From contig DUZC01000050.1 of assembly GCA_013349735.1 (NCBI GenBank), positions 1-11,318 of the forward strand: a stretch of DNA of 11,318 nt, read 5' to 3'. This stretch comes from Rhodospirillaceae bacterium. GTDB lineage: Bacteria > Pseudomonadota > Alphaproteobacteria > Rhodospirillales > Magnetospirillaceae. The notes below the pieces were generated by a model. That model ran no database searches and was not told the origin of the DNA. It saw only the letters and a list, made by a program, of their open reading frames with translations. The position numbers and the translations under genes were made by a program. Shown one piece after another: positions 1 to 5,792 of the stretch; the first letter of the stretch is position 1, and every line of letters begins with the position of its first letter.

Positions 1-545
1 ATGCCGATGGTCAGCTCTCTTATATTCTGGCTCCTCAACGTTTGGCCGCCGGCGATCAGGTCGTTTCCGGCCAGCGCGCCGACATTAAGCCGGGCAATGC
101 CTTGCCGTTGAAGAATATTCCGGTGGGGACCATTGTTCACAATGTTGAAATGAAAGCGGGTAAGGGCGGTCAGATCGCTCGATCCGCCGGCACCTATGTG
201 CAGTTGGTGGGCAAGGATCAGGGCTATGCCCAGCTCCGGCTGTCCTCTGGTGAGCTGCGCATGGTCCGTGGGGAGTGCATGGCGACCATCGGGGCCGTGT
301 CGAACCCGGATCAGCAGAACATAAATCTCGGCAAAGCCGGGCGTTCACGTTGGTTGGGGCGCAAGCCGCATGTTCGCGGTGTTGCCATGAACCCCATCGA
401 CCACCCTCATGGTGGTGGTGAAGGACGGACCTCGGGAGGTCGCCATCCGGTGACTCCCTGGGGCAAACCGACCAAGGGCAAGAAGACTCGCAGCAACAAG
501 AAGACGGATAAGCTGATTATGCGCCGTCGCCAGCAGACCAAGTAA
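1..545 (+). CDS. rplB: 50S ribosomal protein L2, C-terminal part (5' truncated by window)
   Basis: This is the C-terminal two thirds of L2, a primary 23S rRNA binding protein beside the peptidyl transferase centre that helps join the subunits. The reading frame is open from base 3 to the TAA at 543-545, giving about 180 of the family's usual 275 or so residues, so roughly 95 N-terminal residues lie upstream of the window. The TTG at 42 is an internal leucine codon, not the start. The family signature DHPHGGGEGR is encoded at about 399-428; its second histidine corresponds to the conserved His implicated in peptidyl transfer in E. coli. It is followed by the basic tail with HPVTPWG, KGKKTRSNK and a final RRRQQTK. 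In S10 operons L2 sits directly before rpsS, as here, 11 nt apart. Identification is certain. Confidence 0.98.
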   Translation, partial: ADGQLSYILAPQRLAAGDQVVSGQRADIKPGNALPLKNIPVGTIVHNVEMKAGKGGQIARSAGTYVQLVGKDQGYAQLRLSSGELRMVRGECMATIGAVSNPDQQNINLGKAGRSRWLGRKPHVRGVAMNPIDHPHGGGEGRTSGGRHPVTPWGKPTKGKKTRSNKKTDKLIMRRRQQTK

Positions 546-556
546 AGGAGGGACGA

Positions 557-835
557 GTGGCTCGTTCCGTATGGAAAGGTCCGTTCATCGACGGCTTCCT
601 GCTGAAAAAGGCGGAGAAGGCGCGGTCATCGGGACGTAATGAAGTGATCAAGATGTGGTCTCGTCGGTCAACTATTTTGCCGCAGTTCGTCGGCTTGACC
701 TTCGGTGTCTACAACGGCCAGAAATTCATTCCGGTCTTGGTGACGGAGAACATGGTTGGGCACAAATTCGGCGAGTTTTCGCCGACGCGGACCTACTATG
801 GACATGCCGTCGACAAGAAGGCGAAGAGGAAGTAG
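557..835 (+). CDS. rpsS: 30S ribosomal protein S19
   Basis: S19 sits in the head of the small subunit, pairs with S13 and contacts the A-site finger of the large subunit. The 92-residue product is the normal family length. It begins MARSVWKGPF, contains the core SRRSTILPQFVGLTFGVYNG, and ends with the conserved HKFGEFSPTRTYYGH segment and a lysine-rich tail. The start is GTG at 557, chosen because it gives the family N-terminus and lies 5 nt after a strong AAGGAGG Shine-Dalgarno sequence that begins inside the rplB stop region (545-551). It is the second gene in the window's S10 segment and ends 4 nt before rplV, which suggests translational coupling. Confidence 0.98.
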   Translation: MARSVWKGPFIDGFLLKKAEKARSSGRNEVIKMWSRRSTILPQFVGLTFGVYNGQKFIPVLVTENMVGHKFGEFSPTRTYYGHAVDKKAKRK

Positions 836-839
836 GGCG

Positions 840-1235
840 ATGAGCAAAAAGACCGCTCCCCGGGATTTGCCGGACACCGAAGCAAAGGCGTTTGCGGCCT
901 CCATCCGCACGAGCCCTCGCAAGCTGAATCTGGTGGCCCAGTCCATCCGCGGGTTGAAGGCCGAAGCTGCTTTGGCGCAACTGACTTTCTCTCCCCGGCG
1001 GGTTGCCGAGGTGGTTAAGAAGGTTTTGCAATCTGCAATCGCCAATGCCGAGAACAACCACCAGTTAGACGTCGATCGTCTGGTGGTCGCCGAAGCCTAT
1101 GTAGGTAAGGCGCTCGTCATGAAGCGGTTTAGTCCGAGGGCGCGTGGGCGGGTTGGGCATATTGTGAAGCCCTTCAGCAATCTCACGGTCATCGTTCGCG
1201 AAAGCCAAGACACCGCCGGTCAGGAGAAGGCGTAA
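840..1235 (+). CDS. rplV: 50S ribosomal protein L22
   Basis: L22 binds several 23S rRNA domains and sends a beta-hairpin into the polypeptide exit tunnel, where macrolides and stalling peptides are sensed. From the ATG at 840 the product has 131 residues. The frame is open further upstream to 756, but that part overlaps rpsS and is not L22-like; the ATG at 840 is preceded by AGGA at 827-830 in the rpsS 3' end. Recognisable segments are SIRTSPRKLNLVAQSIRG near the N-terminus, the central VLQSAIANAENNH, and the tunnel-loop region KRFSPRARGRVGHIVKPFSNLTVIV at the C-terminus, written here as two adjoining pieces: KRFSPRARGRV and GHIVKPFSNLTVIV. The roughly 15-residue N-terminal extension (KKTAPRDLPDTEAKA) is common in alphaproteobacteria. 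It lies 4 nt after rpsS and 1 nt before rpsC. Confidence 0.96.
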   Translation: MSKKTAPRDLPDTEAKAFAASIRTSPRKLNLVAQSIRGLKAEAALAQLTFSPRRVAEVVKKVLQSAIANAENNHQLDVDRLVVAEAYVGKALVMKRFSPRARGRVGHIVKPFSNLTVIVRESQDTAGQEKA

Positions 1236-1236
1236 C

Positions 1237-1935
1237 ATGGGTCAGAAAGTTAATCCGATCGGCCTCAGGTTGGGCATAAACCGGACTTGGGATTCCCGCT
1301 GGTTCGCCGATAGCGACTACGCCAAGATGCTGCATGAGGACCTGAAGCTGCGCGATTTTTTGCGGGCAAAATTGGTTCAGGCCGGCGTATCCCGCGTGGT
1401 CATTGAGCGGCCAGCCAAAAAGGCACGGGTCACCATTCACACGGCACGGCCTGGTGTAGTCATCGGCAAAAAAGGCGCCGATATTGAGGTTCTGCGTAAG
1501 TCCTTGTCGAAGATGACGGGCAGCGATGTGCATTTAAACATCGTTGAAATTCGCAAGCCCGAACTTGATGCGCAATTGGTCGCTGAGAATATTGCCCAGC
1601 AGCTTGAGCGTCGGGTCGCTTTTCGCCGGGCCATGAAGCGGGCGGTTCAGTCCGCCATGCGGTTGGGAGCCCAGGGCATTCGGATTAACTGTTCCGGGCG
1701 GCTTGGTGGCGCGGAAATCGCGCGCATGGAATGGTATCGCGAGGGCCGGGTGCCGTTGCATACGCTGCGCGCCGATGTGGATTACGGTGTGGCGACGGCC
1801 AAGACCACTTACGGCACCTGTGGTGTCAAGGTATGGGTCTTTAAAGGCGAGATCATGGCTCATGATCCGATGGCGCAAGACAAGCGGGCTGCTGAAGCGC
1901 AACCGACGACGTCGCGCGAATCGACCGGCCGCTAA
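1237..1935 (+). CDS. rpsC: 30S ribosomal protein S3
   Basis: S3 lines the mRNA entry channel of the small subunit together with S4 and S5 and contributes to helicase activity there. The 232-residue product starts MGQKVNPIGLRLGI, the canonical N-terminus. The KH type 2 RNA-binding domain carries the GXXG loop as GKKG at residues 77-80. The C-terminal S3 domain shows RRVAFRRAMKRAVQSAMRLG, SGRLGGAEIAR and WYREGRVPLHTLRAD. After about residue 208 the tail is low-complexity and charged, as usual for the family. The ATG is 1 nt after the rplV stop, and a GGAGAAGG Shine-Dalgarno sequence lies inside the rplV 3' end, so coupling is likely. The next gene, rplP, starts 23 nt downstream. Confidence 0.98.
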   Translation: MGQKVNPIGLRLGINRTWDSRWFADSDYAKMLHEDLKLRDFLRAKLVQAGVSRVVIERPAKKARVTIHTARPGVVIGKKGADIEVLRKSLSKMTGSDVHLNIVEIRKPELDAQLVAENIAQQLERRVAFRRAMKRAVQSAMRLGAQGIRINCSGRLGGAEIARMEWYREGRVPLHTLRADVDYGVATAKTTYGTCGVKVWVFKGEIMAHDPMAQDKRAAEAQPTTSRESTGR

Positions 1936-1958
1936 CTTTTTGATGGACGTGGATAGAG

Positions 1959-2378
1959 ATGCTTAGTCCGAAAAGAACCAAATTCCGGAAAGCCCATAAG
2001 GGGCGGATCCACGGCTTGGCCAAGGGCGGTTTCCAGCTCAATTTCGGGGCCTATGGTCTGAAGGCGTTGGAGCCCGAGCGCATTACGGCCCGGCAGTTGG
2101 AAGCGGCTCGTCGTGCCTTGACCCGCCATATGAAACGCCAAGGGCGCGTCTGGATCCGGATATTCCCGGATCTGCCGATCTCCACCAAGCCTGCCGAAGT
2201 TCGGATGGGCTCGGGTAAAGGGGCGCCGGAATACTGGACGGCCCGTGTGGCGCCAGGACGCATCATTTTTGAAGTGGATGGTGTCGGCGAGGATGTGGCA
2301 CGCCAAGGCTTTTTACTAGCGGCCGCTAAATTGCCGATCAAGACCAAGTTTGTTCAGCGTCTCGGTGGGGAGGTTTGA
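1959..2378 (+). CDS. rplP: 50S ribosomal protein L16
   Basis: L16 organises the A-site tRNA region of the large subunit near helices 38 and 89 of 23S rRNA. The product is 139 residues, close to the usual 136-138. It begins MLSPKRTKFRKAHKGR, with LTARQ-like ITARQLEAARRALTRHMKRQG at residues 42-62, IRIFPD, and RMGSGKGAPEYW at residues 82-93. Arg82 matches the arginine that is hydroxylated in E. coli L16; no claim is made that it is modified here. The ATG at 1959 is fixed by the conserved N-terminus, although the Shine-Dalgarno sequence is weak (only GGA at 1951-1953). A seven-codon reading frame (ATG 1943 to TAG 1966) overlaps this start in another frame. The stop TGA at 2376-2378 lies 2 nt before rpmC. 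Confidence 0.97.
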   Translation: MLSPKRTKFRKAHKGRIHGLAKGGFQLNFGAYGLKALEPERITARQLEAARRALTRHMKRQGRVWIRIFPDLPISTKPAEVRMGSGKGAPEYWTARVAPGRIIFEVDGVGEDVARQGFLLAAAKLPIKTKFVQRLGGEV

Positions 2379-2380
2379 TC

Positions 2381-2581
2381 ATGGCTGTCAGTGCTGAATT
2401 CAAAGGCAAGACCGTCGATCAGCTAGGCGACCGGTTGCTTGAGCTCAAGAAGGAACAATTTAACCTGCGTTTTCAGCGGGCTTCAGGCCAGTTGGAGAAT
2501 ACGGCCAGGGTACGTCAGGTGCGCCGCGAAATCGCGACCATCAAGACCATCCTCGGCGAACGCAGCCGCGCTGCGTCTTAA
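2381..2581 (+). CDS. rpmC: 50S ribosomal protein L29
   Basis: L29 is a small helical-hairpin protein at the exit-tunnel rim, next to L23, where it helps dock signal recognition particle and trigger factor. From the ATG at 2381 it has 66 residues, the usual size. The pattern LGDRLLELKKEQFNLRFQ followed by QLENTARVRQVRREIATIKT is diagnostic. A TTG at 2375 opens the frame two codons earlier, but it overlaps the rplP stop; the ATG sits 7 nt after a GGGGAGG Shine-Dalgarno sequence (2367-2373) and gives the family N-terminus. It is followed 15 nt later by rpsQ, the normal order. Confidence 0.95.
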   Translation: MAVSAEFKGKTVDQLGDRLLELKKEQFNLRFQRASGQLENTARVRQVRREIATIKTILGERSRAAS

Positions 2582-2596
2582 GGAAGGTCATCGACG

Positions 2597-2842
2597 ATGC
2601 CAAAGCGCATACTTCAGGGTGTAGTGGTCTCGGACGCCATGGAAAAGACTGTGGTGGTCAGAGTTGAACGCCGCGTTATGCACCCGGTTTATAAGAAATT
2701 CATCCGGCGCTCGAAAAAATACAGCGCTCATGATGAAGCCAATAGCTGCAAGGTCGGAGATGTCGTGCGCATTCAGGAATGCCGCCCGCTGTCAAAGACG
2801 AAAAGCTGGACTGTGATCGCTGACGATGCCGTCGCATCTTAA
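2597..2842 (+). CDS. rpsQ: 30S ribosomal protein S17
   Basis: S17 is a primary assembly protein with an OB fold that binds helices 7 and 11 of 16S rRNA. The 81-residue product matches the family length. It starts MPKRILQGVVVSDAMEKTVVV and continues with VERRVMHPVYKKFIRRSKKYSAHDE and the C-terminal VGDVVRIQECRPLSKTKSW motif that includes the PROSITE-type signature. An AAGGAAGG Shine-Dalgarno sequence overlaps the rpmC stop (2580-2587), 9 nt upstream of the ATG. It is the last gene of the S10 segment; the 36 nt that follow before rplN are the boundary with the spc segment, and no promoter is obvious there. Confidence 0.97.
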   Translation: MPKRILQGVVVSDAMEKTVVVRVERRVMHPVYKKFIRRSKKYSAHDEANSCKVGDVVRIQECRPLSKTKSWTVIADDAVAS

Positions 2843-2870
2843 AGTTGTCGCCGCACGGCAAGGAAAGGGA

Positions 2871-2882
2871 ATGAGCATATGA
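2871..2882 (+). other. Three-codon mini-ORF overlapping the rplN start
   Basis: ATG AGC ATA TGA encodes Met-Ser-Ile and stops across the rplN initiation codon: the TGA at 2880-2882 shares two bases with the ATG at 2879-2881. The purine-rich Shine-Dalgarno tract AGGAAAGGGA at 2861-2870 could serve either start. AGGA is ideally spaced (6 nt) from the mini-ORF, and the GGG at 2867-2869 is 9 nt from rplN. Whether it is translated is unknown; chance is a reasonable alternative. Confidence 0.3.
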
Positions 2883-3247
2883 TCCAGATGCAAACCAACC
2901 TGGATGTCGCCGATAATTCCGGTGCCCGCCGGGTGCAGTGCATCAAGGTCCTTGGCGGGTCCCATCGGACCATTGCCAATGTCGGTGATGTGATCGTCGT
3001 CTCCATTAAAGAGGCGATCCCGCGCGGACGCGTCAAAAAAGGCGACGTCCATCGTGCCGTGATCGTGCGGACAGCCAAGGAGATCCGTCGTGCGGATGGT
3101 TCGGCTATTCGCTTCGACCGTAACGCTGCCGTGCTGATTAACAAGCAGGGCGAGCCCATCGGTACCCGTATTTTTGGCCCGGTTACGCGTGAGTTGAGGG
3201 GCAAGAAATACATGAAGATCATTTCCCTGGCGCCAGAGGTGTTGTGA
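2879..3247 (+). CDS. rplN: 50S ribosomal protein L14
   Basis: L14 lies at the subunit interface, contacts 16S rRNA helix 14 in bridge B8, and is the binding site of the silencing factor RsfS. The 122-residue length is the near-universal size. The product starts MIQMQTNLDVADNSGARRVQCIKVLGGS and contains the KKGDVHRAVIVRTAKEIRR signature, followed by GTRIFGPVTRELR and the C-terminal KIISLAPEVL. It is the first gene of the spc operon order, 36 nt after rpsQ. Its stop TGA (3245-3247) shares its A with the ATG of rplX, so the two should be translationally coupled. The start overlaps a three-codon mini-ORF. Confidence 0.98.
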   Translation: MIQMQTNLDVADNSGARRVQCIKVLGGSHRTIANVGDVIVVSIKEAIPRGRVKKGDVHRAVIVRTAKEIRRADGSAIRFDRNAAVLINKQGEPIGTRIFGPVTRELRGKKYMKIISLAPEVL

Positions 3248-3564
3248 TGGCTGCGAAGGTGAAGAAGGGCGATCAGGTCATCGTGATCGCGGGCAAAGAC
3301 AAAGGCAAAAAGGGCGAGGTCTTGCGGGTTATTCCTGCCGAGAGCCGTGTCGTCGTACAAGGTGTCGGCATGATTACCAAGCATACGCGACCGTCCATGA
3401 GCAGTCAGGGTGGTTTGGAAAAGCGTGAGGCGGCTATTCACCTCTCGAATGTTTCCTTGGTGGATCCCAAGACAGATAAGCCAACCCGGGTTGGTTTTAA
3501 GATTCTTCAGGATGGCCGCAAGGTCCGTGTCGCTCGCCGTTCCGGCGAGCAGATCGATCGTTAA
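3247..3564 (+). CDS. rplX: 50S ribosomal protein L24
   Basis: L24 is an assembly initiator that binds the 5' domain of 23S rRNA and later sits near the exit tunnel. From the ATG at 3247 the product has 105 residues, normal for the family. The KOW motif is at about residues 5-30 (KKGDQVIVIAGKDKGKKGEV), followed by VVVQGVGMITKHTRPS and HLSNVSLVDPKTDKPTRVGF. A GTG at 3244 is a possible alternative start giving one extra residue. The ATG is preferred because it is 7 nt after AGAGG (3235-3239) and overlaps the rplN stop as TGATG, a classic coupling arrangement. rplE begins 15 nt downstream. Confidence 0.96.
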   Translation: MAAKVKKGDQVIVIAGKDKGKKGEVLRVIPAESRVVVQGVGMITKHTRPSMSSQGGLEKREAAIHLSNVSLVDPKTDKPTRVGFKILQDGRKVRVARRSGEQIDR

Positions 3565-3569
3565 AGGGG

Positions 3570-3595
3570 GCAACGGGCTATGGTCGCGCGGTTGC
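3570..3595 (+). promoter_or_regulatory. Candidate hairpin enclosing the rplE start codon
   Basis: GCAAC at 3570-3574 can pair with GTTGC at 3591-3595, and GC at 3577-3578 with GC at 3586-3587. This leaves a small internal loop and puts the rplE ATG (3580-3582) in the apical loop. The Shine-Dalgarno tract AAAGGGGG (3563-3570) touches the base of the stem. In E. coli, S8 represses the spc operon by binding an irregular helix at the start of rplE; this structure is in the same place, but it was spotted by eye and no specific S8 consensus was verified. Confidence 0.3.
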
Positions 3596-4122
3596 ATCAA
3601 ATTTATGAGGACAAGGTCCGCAAGCAATTGCAGGAGCAGTTCAACTATTCGAACCCGCTGCAAGTGCCGCGGTTAGAGAAGATCATTATCAATATGGGCG
3701 TCGGCGAGGCGGCCCAGGACTCTAAGAAGATCGAGGGTGCCGTGGCGGATCTGACCGCCATCGCCGGGCAAAAACCGATTGTTACGCGAGCCAAAAAATC
3801 TATTGCGGCTTTCAAGCTTCGGGAAAACCAGGTGGTTGGCTGCAAGGTGACCTTGCGCAAGGAGCGTATGTACGAGTTCCTTGATCGTTTGATCAGCATA
3901 GCTTTGCCGCGGGTTCGCGATTTTCGCGGTGTCAGCGGTAAGAGCTTTGATGGCCGTGGCAATTACGCCATGGGTCTCAAGGAGCAAATCGTGTTCCCGG
4001 AAATTAATTACGACCGCGTTGACCGGGTGCGCGGCATGGACATCGTTTTTGTGACGACGGCGAAATCGGACGAGGAGTGCAAAGCACTTCTAAAAGCGTT
4101 CGATATGCCGTTTGTCGCGTAA
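3580..4122 (+). CDS. rplE: 50S ribosomal protein L5
   Basis: L5 binds 5S rRNA with L18 and L25 and forms the central protuberance, contacting P-site tRNA and S13. The 180-residue product is the standard bacterial length. Conserved blocks are PRLEKIIINMGVGEA, LTAIAGQKPIVTRAKKSIAAFKLR, GCKVTLRKERMYEFLDRLI, the PRVRDFRGVSGKSFDGRGNY signature, and the C-terminal FPEINYDRVDRVRGMDI and TTAKSDEE. The ATG follows AAAGGGGG by 9 nt. This is the E. coli site for S8 feedback control of the spc operon, and a candidate hairpin surrounds the start here. rpsN follows after 24 nt. Confidence 0.98.
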   Translation: MVARLHQIYEDKVRKQLQEQFNYSNPLQVPRLEKIIINMGVGEAAQDSKKIEGAVADLTAIAGQKPIVTRAKKSIAAFKLRENQVVGCKVTLRKERMYEFLDRLISIALPRVRDFRGVSGKSFDGRGNYAMGLKEQIVFPEINYDRVDRVRGMDIVFVTTAKSDEECKALLKAFDMPFVA

Positions 4123-4146
4123 AGCCGGTTAGAGAGAACAAAGTCA

Positions 4147-4452
4147 ATGGCAAAGACGAGCTCCGTCGAGCGCAACAAGAAGCGCGAGAAACTGGCCAAG
4201 CAGTACGCGAACCGTCGCGCGAAACTGAAGGCCATCGTGAAGAACCAGGACGCTACTCCAGAGGAGCGTTTTGAAGCTGTTATCAAGCTGTCGGAATTGC
4301 CCCGCAATTCTTCGGCGACCCGTGTTCGCTTGCGCTGCGAAGTGACCGGCCGCCCACGAGGCAATTATCGGAAGTTTAAGCTGTGCCGCGTGCAGCTACG
4401 GGAGTTGGGCTCAAGAGGCCAGATTCCCGGCATGGTGAAGTCGAGCTGGTAA
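4147..4452 (+). CDS. rpsN: 30S ribosomal protein S14 (long, zinc-free type)
   Basis: S14 is a late-assembly protein of the 30S head, close to S3, S10 and S19. The 101-residue product is the long form. It has no pair of CXXC motifs, so it is the zinc-independent type rather than the short zinc-binding type. The product starts MAKTSSVERNKKREKLAKQY and ends with the conserved SATRVRLRCEVTGRPRGNYR and LRELGSRGQIPGMVKSSW. The Shine-Dalgarno sequence is weak (AGAGAG at 4131-4136, 10 nt before the ATG), so translation may lean on coupling to rplE 24 nt upstream. The rpsH Shine-Dalgarno sequence overlaps its stop codon. Confidence 0.97.
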   Translation: MAKTSSVERNKKREKLAKQYANRRAKLKAIVKNQDATPEERFEAVIKLSELPRNSSATRVRLRCEVTGRPRGNYRKFKLCRVQLRELGSRGQIPGMVKSSW

Positions 4453-4465
4453 GGAGACGCAGAAG

Positions 4466-4861
4466 ATGATGACCGATCCCCTTGGGGATATGCTGACGCG
4501 CATCCGCAACGGCCAACTGGCAAAAAAGGCCAGTGTGACCGCCCCGGCTTCCCGTCTGCGTGCCAATGTGCTGGAAGTACTCAAGCGCGAAGGCTATATC
4601 CGTGGCTACAGTCAGGTTGAGGCCCGTGCGGGCGTCAACGAACTCGCCATCGAGTTGAAATATCATGAAGGTCAAGCGGTTATCCGCGAGATTTCCAGGG
4701 TATCGAAGCCTGGTCGGCGTGTTTATTCAAGGATCAAAGATCTCCCGAAAGTGTCCAATGGCCTTGGGATTTCGATTCTTTCGACGCCGCGAGGCGTAAT
4801 GTCCGATGCAGAGGCTCGCGCCGCCAATGTTGGCGGCGAGGTTCTCTGCCAGGTGTTCTAG
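4466..4861 (+). CDS. rpsH: 30S ribosomal protein S8
   Basis: S8 is a primary 16S rRNA binding protein of the central domain and, in E. coli, the translational repressor of the spc operon. The product has 131 residues from the first ATG (4466) or 130 from the second (4469). AAGGAG at 4451-4456 is 9 nt from the first, which is therefore preferred. Family features are MTDPLGDMLTRIRNGQ at the N-terminus, VLEVLKREGYIRGY, and the C-terminal ISRVSKPGRRVYSR and GLGISILSTPRGVMSD, with the final EVLCQVF strand. The gene overlaps none of its neighbours; rplF starts 12 nt later, and its Shine-Dalgarno sequence begins at the last base of the rpsH stop. Confidence 0.97.
   Translation: MMTDPLGDMLTRIRNGQLAKKASVTAPASRLRANVLEVLKREGYIRGYSQVEARAGVNELAIELKYHEGQAVIREISRVSKPGRRVYSRIKDLPKVSNGLGISILSTPRGVMSDAEARAANVGGEVLCQVF
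4819..4838 (+). other. Perfect 8-bp stem-loop inside the rpsH 3' end
   Basis: CGCCGCCA at 4819-4826 and TGGCGGCG at 4831-4838 are exact inverted repeats around a 4-nt ATGT loop. The stem ends 20 nt before the rpsH stop and about 35 nt before the rplF start. The encoded segment (Arg-Ala-Ala-Asn-Val-Gly-Gly) belongs to conserved S8, so the pairing may simply reflect codon choice in GC-rich DNA. Confidence 0.4.
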
Positions 4862-4873
4862 GGAGCCCGTGGC

Positions 4874-5407
4874 ATGTCGCGAGTGGGAAAATATCCCGTG
4901 GTGGTGCCCAATGGCGTCACTGTCAGCATTGCTGAGGCGGAATTCTCGGTTAAGGGTAAGCTTGGTCAGTCAAGCTTGCGTCTGGTTGATGATGTGGAAA
5001 CCACCATCGAGGGAAACCAGGTGTGGGTGAAGCCGCGGAATGAAACCAAGCGGGCCAGAATGATGTGGGGGACGACGCGCGCATTGATCAATAATTTGGT
5101 CAAGGGCGTGTCGGAAGGATTTACGGTTAATCTTGAAATCAACGGCGTCGGTTATCGCGCGGCGGTGCAAGGCAAGTCTTTGCAGTTGCAACTTGGTTTC
5201 TCACATGATGTGACCTATCCGATCCCTGACGATATTTCAGTGAAATGCGAGAAGCCCACCAGCATCTCGATTACCGGCAAAGACCGGCAGAGAGTCGGAC
5301 AAGTTGCTGCGGAGATTCGTCGTTTCCGCGGCCCCGAACCCTACAAGGGCAAGGGTGTAAAATACGAGTCCGAGACGATTCTCCGCAAAGAAGGCAAGAA
5401 GAAGTAG
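4874..5407 (+). CDS. rplF: 50S ribosomal protein L6
   Basis: L6 binds the sarcin-ricin loop region and helix 97 of 23S rRNA, near the factor-binding site. The 177-residue product is the usual length and has the family's duplicated alpha-beta fold. The N-terminal half starts MSRVGKYPVVVPNGVTVSI and includes MMWGTTRALINNLVKGVSEGF. The C-terminal half carries LEINGVGYRA and ends with the signature PEPYKGKGVKYESETILRKEGKKK, given here as two pieces: PEPYKGKGVKY and the following lysine-rich tail. The ATG at 4874 follows GGGAG (4861-4865) by 8 nt. rplR starts 4-10 nt after the stop, depending on which of its ATGs is used. Confidence 0.97.
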   Translation: MSRVGKYPVVVPNGVTVSIAEAEFSVKGKLGQSSLRLVDDVETTIEGNQVWVKPRNETKRARMMWGTTRALINNLVKGVSEGFTVNLEINGVGYRAAVQGKSLQLQLGFSHDVTYPIPDDISVKCEKPTSISITGKDRQRVGQVAAEIRRFRGPEPYKGKGVKYESETILRKEGKKK

Positions 5408-5411
5408 GGCA

Positions 5412-5780
5412 ATGGCCATGCACGCGTCGAAAAGTCTTTTCCAGCGCCGTCTTGAGCGCAACCGTTTCGCTCTTCGTAAGAAGTCTAGCGGGCGGCCGCG
5501 TCTTTCAGTCTTTCGTTCGTCTAAGCATATTTATGCTCAGATCATTGATGACTCGAAGGGGGCGACCCTGGCTTCTGCTTCTTCGTTGGAGCAGGATCTT
5601 AAAAGCGAGCTGAAGACCGGGGCCGATATTTCGGCCGCTTCCCGGGTCGGCAAGCTGATTGCCGAACGGGCTACCAAAGCGGGCATCACCGAAGTGGTGT
5701 TCGACCGGGGCGCCTATATCTATCATGGCCGGGTGAAGGCCCTGGCTGATGCCGCCCGCGAAGGCGGGCTGTCATTCTAA
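5412..5780 (+). CDS. rplR: 50S ribosomal protein L18
   Basis: L18 binds 5S rRNA and joins it to the large subunit with L5. The product is 122 residues from the ATG at 5412, or 120 from the ATG at 5418. The second start has better spacing to the AGGG at 5406-5409 and gives the length usual in alphaproteobacteria, so 5418 is a serious alternative. Diagnostic blocks are LSVFRSSKHIYAQIIDD, TLASASSLEQDLKS, VGKLIAERATKAGI and the C-terminal VFDRGAYIYHGRVKALADAAREGGL, quoted here in pieces: VFDRGAYIYHGR and VKALADAAREGGLSF. rpsE follows after 12 nt, with its Shine-Dalgarno sequence directly after the rplR stop. Confidence 0.96.
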   Translation: MAMHASKSLFQRRLERNRFALRKKSSGRPRLSVFRSSKHIYAQIIDDSKGATLASASSLEQDLKSELKTGADISAASRVGKLIAERATKAGITEVVFDRGAYIYHGRVKALADAAREGGLSF

Positions 5781-5792
5781 AGGGACCAACAG

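Noticed and set aside
2839..3663. Long open frame on the - strand (274 codons) opposite rplN, rplX and rplE
   Set aside because: It lies entirely opposite three universal ribosomal protein genes, has no recognisable product, and such antisense frames are common in GC-rich coding DNA.
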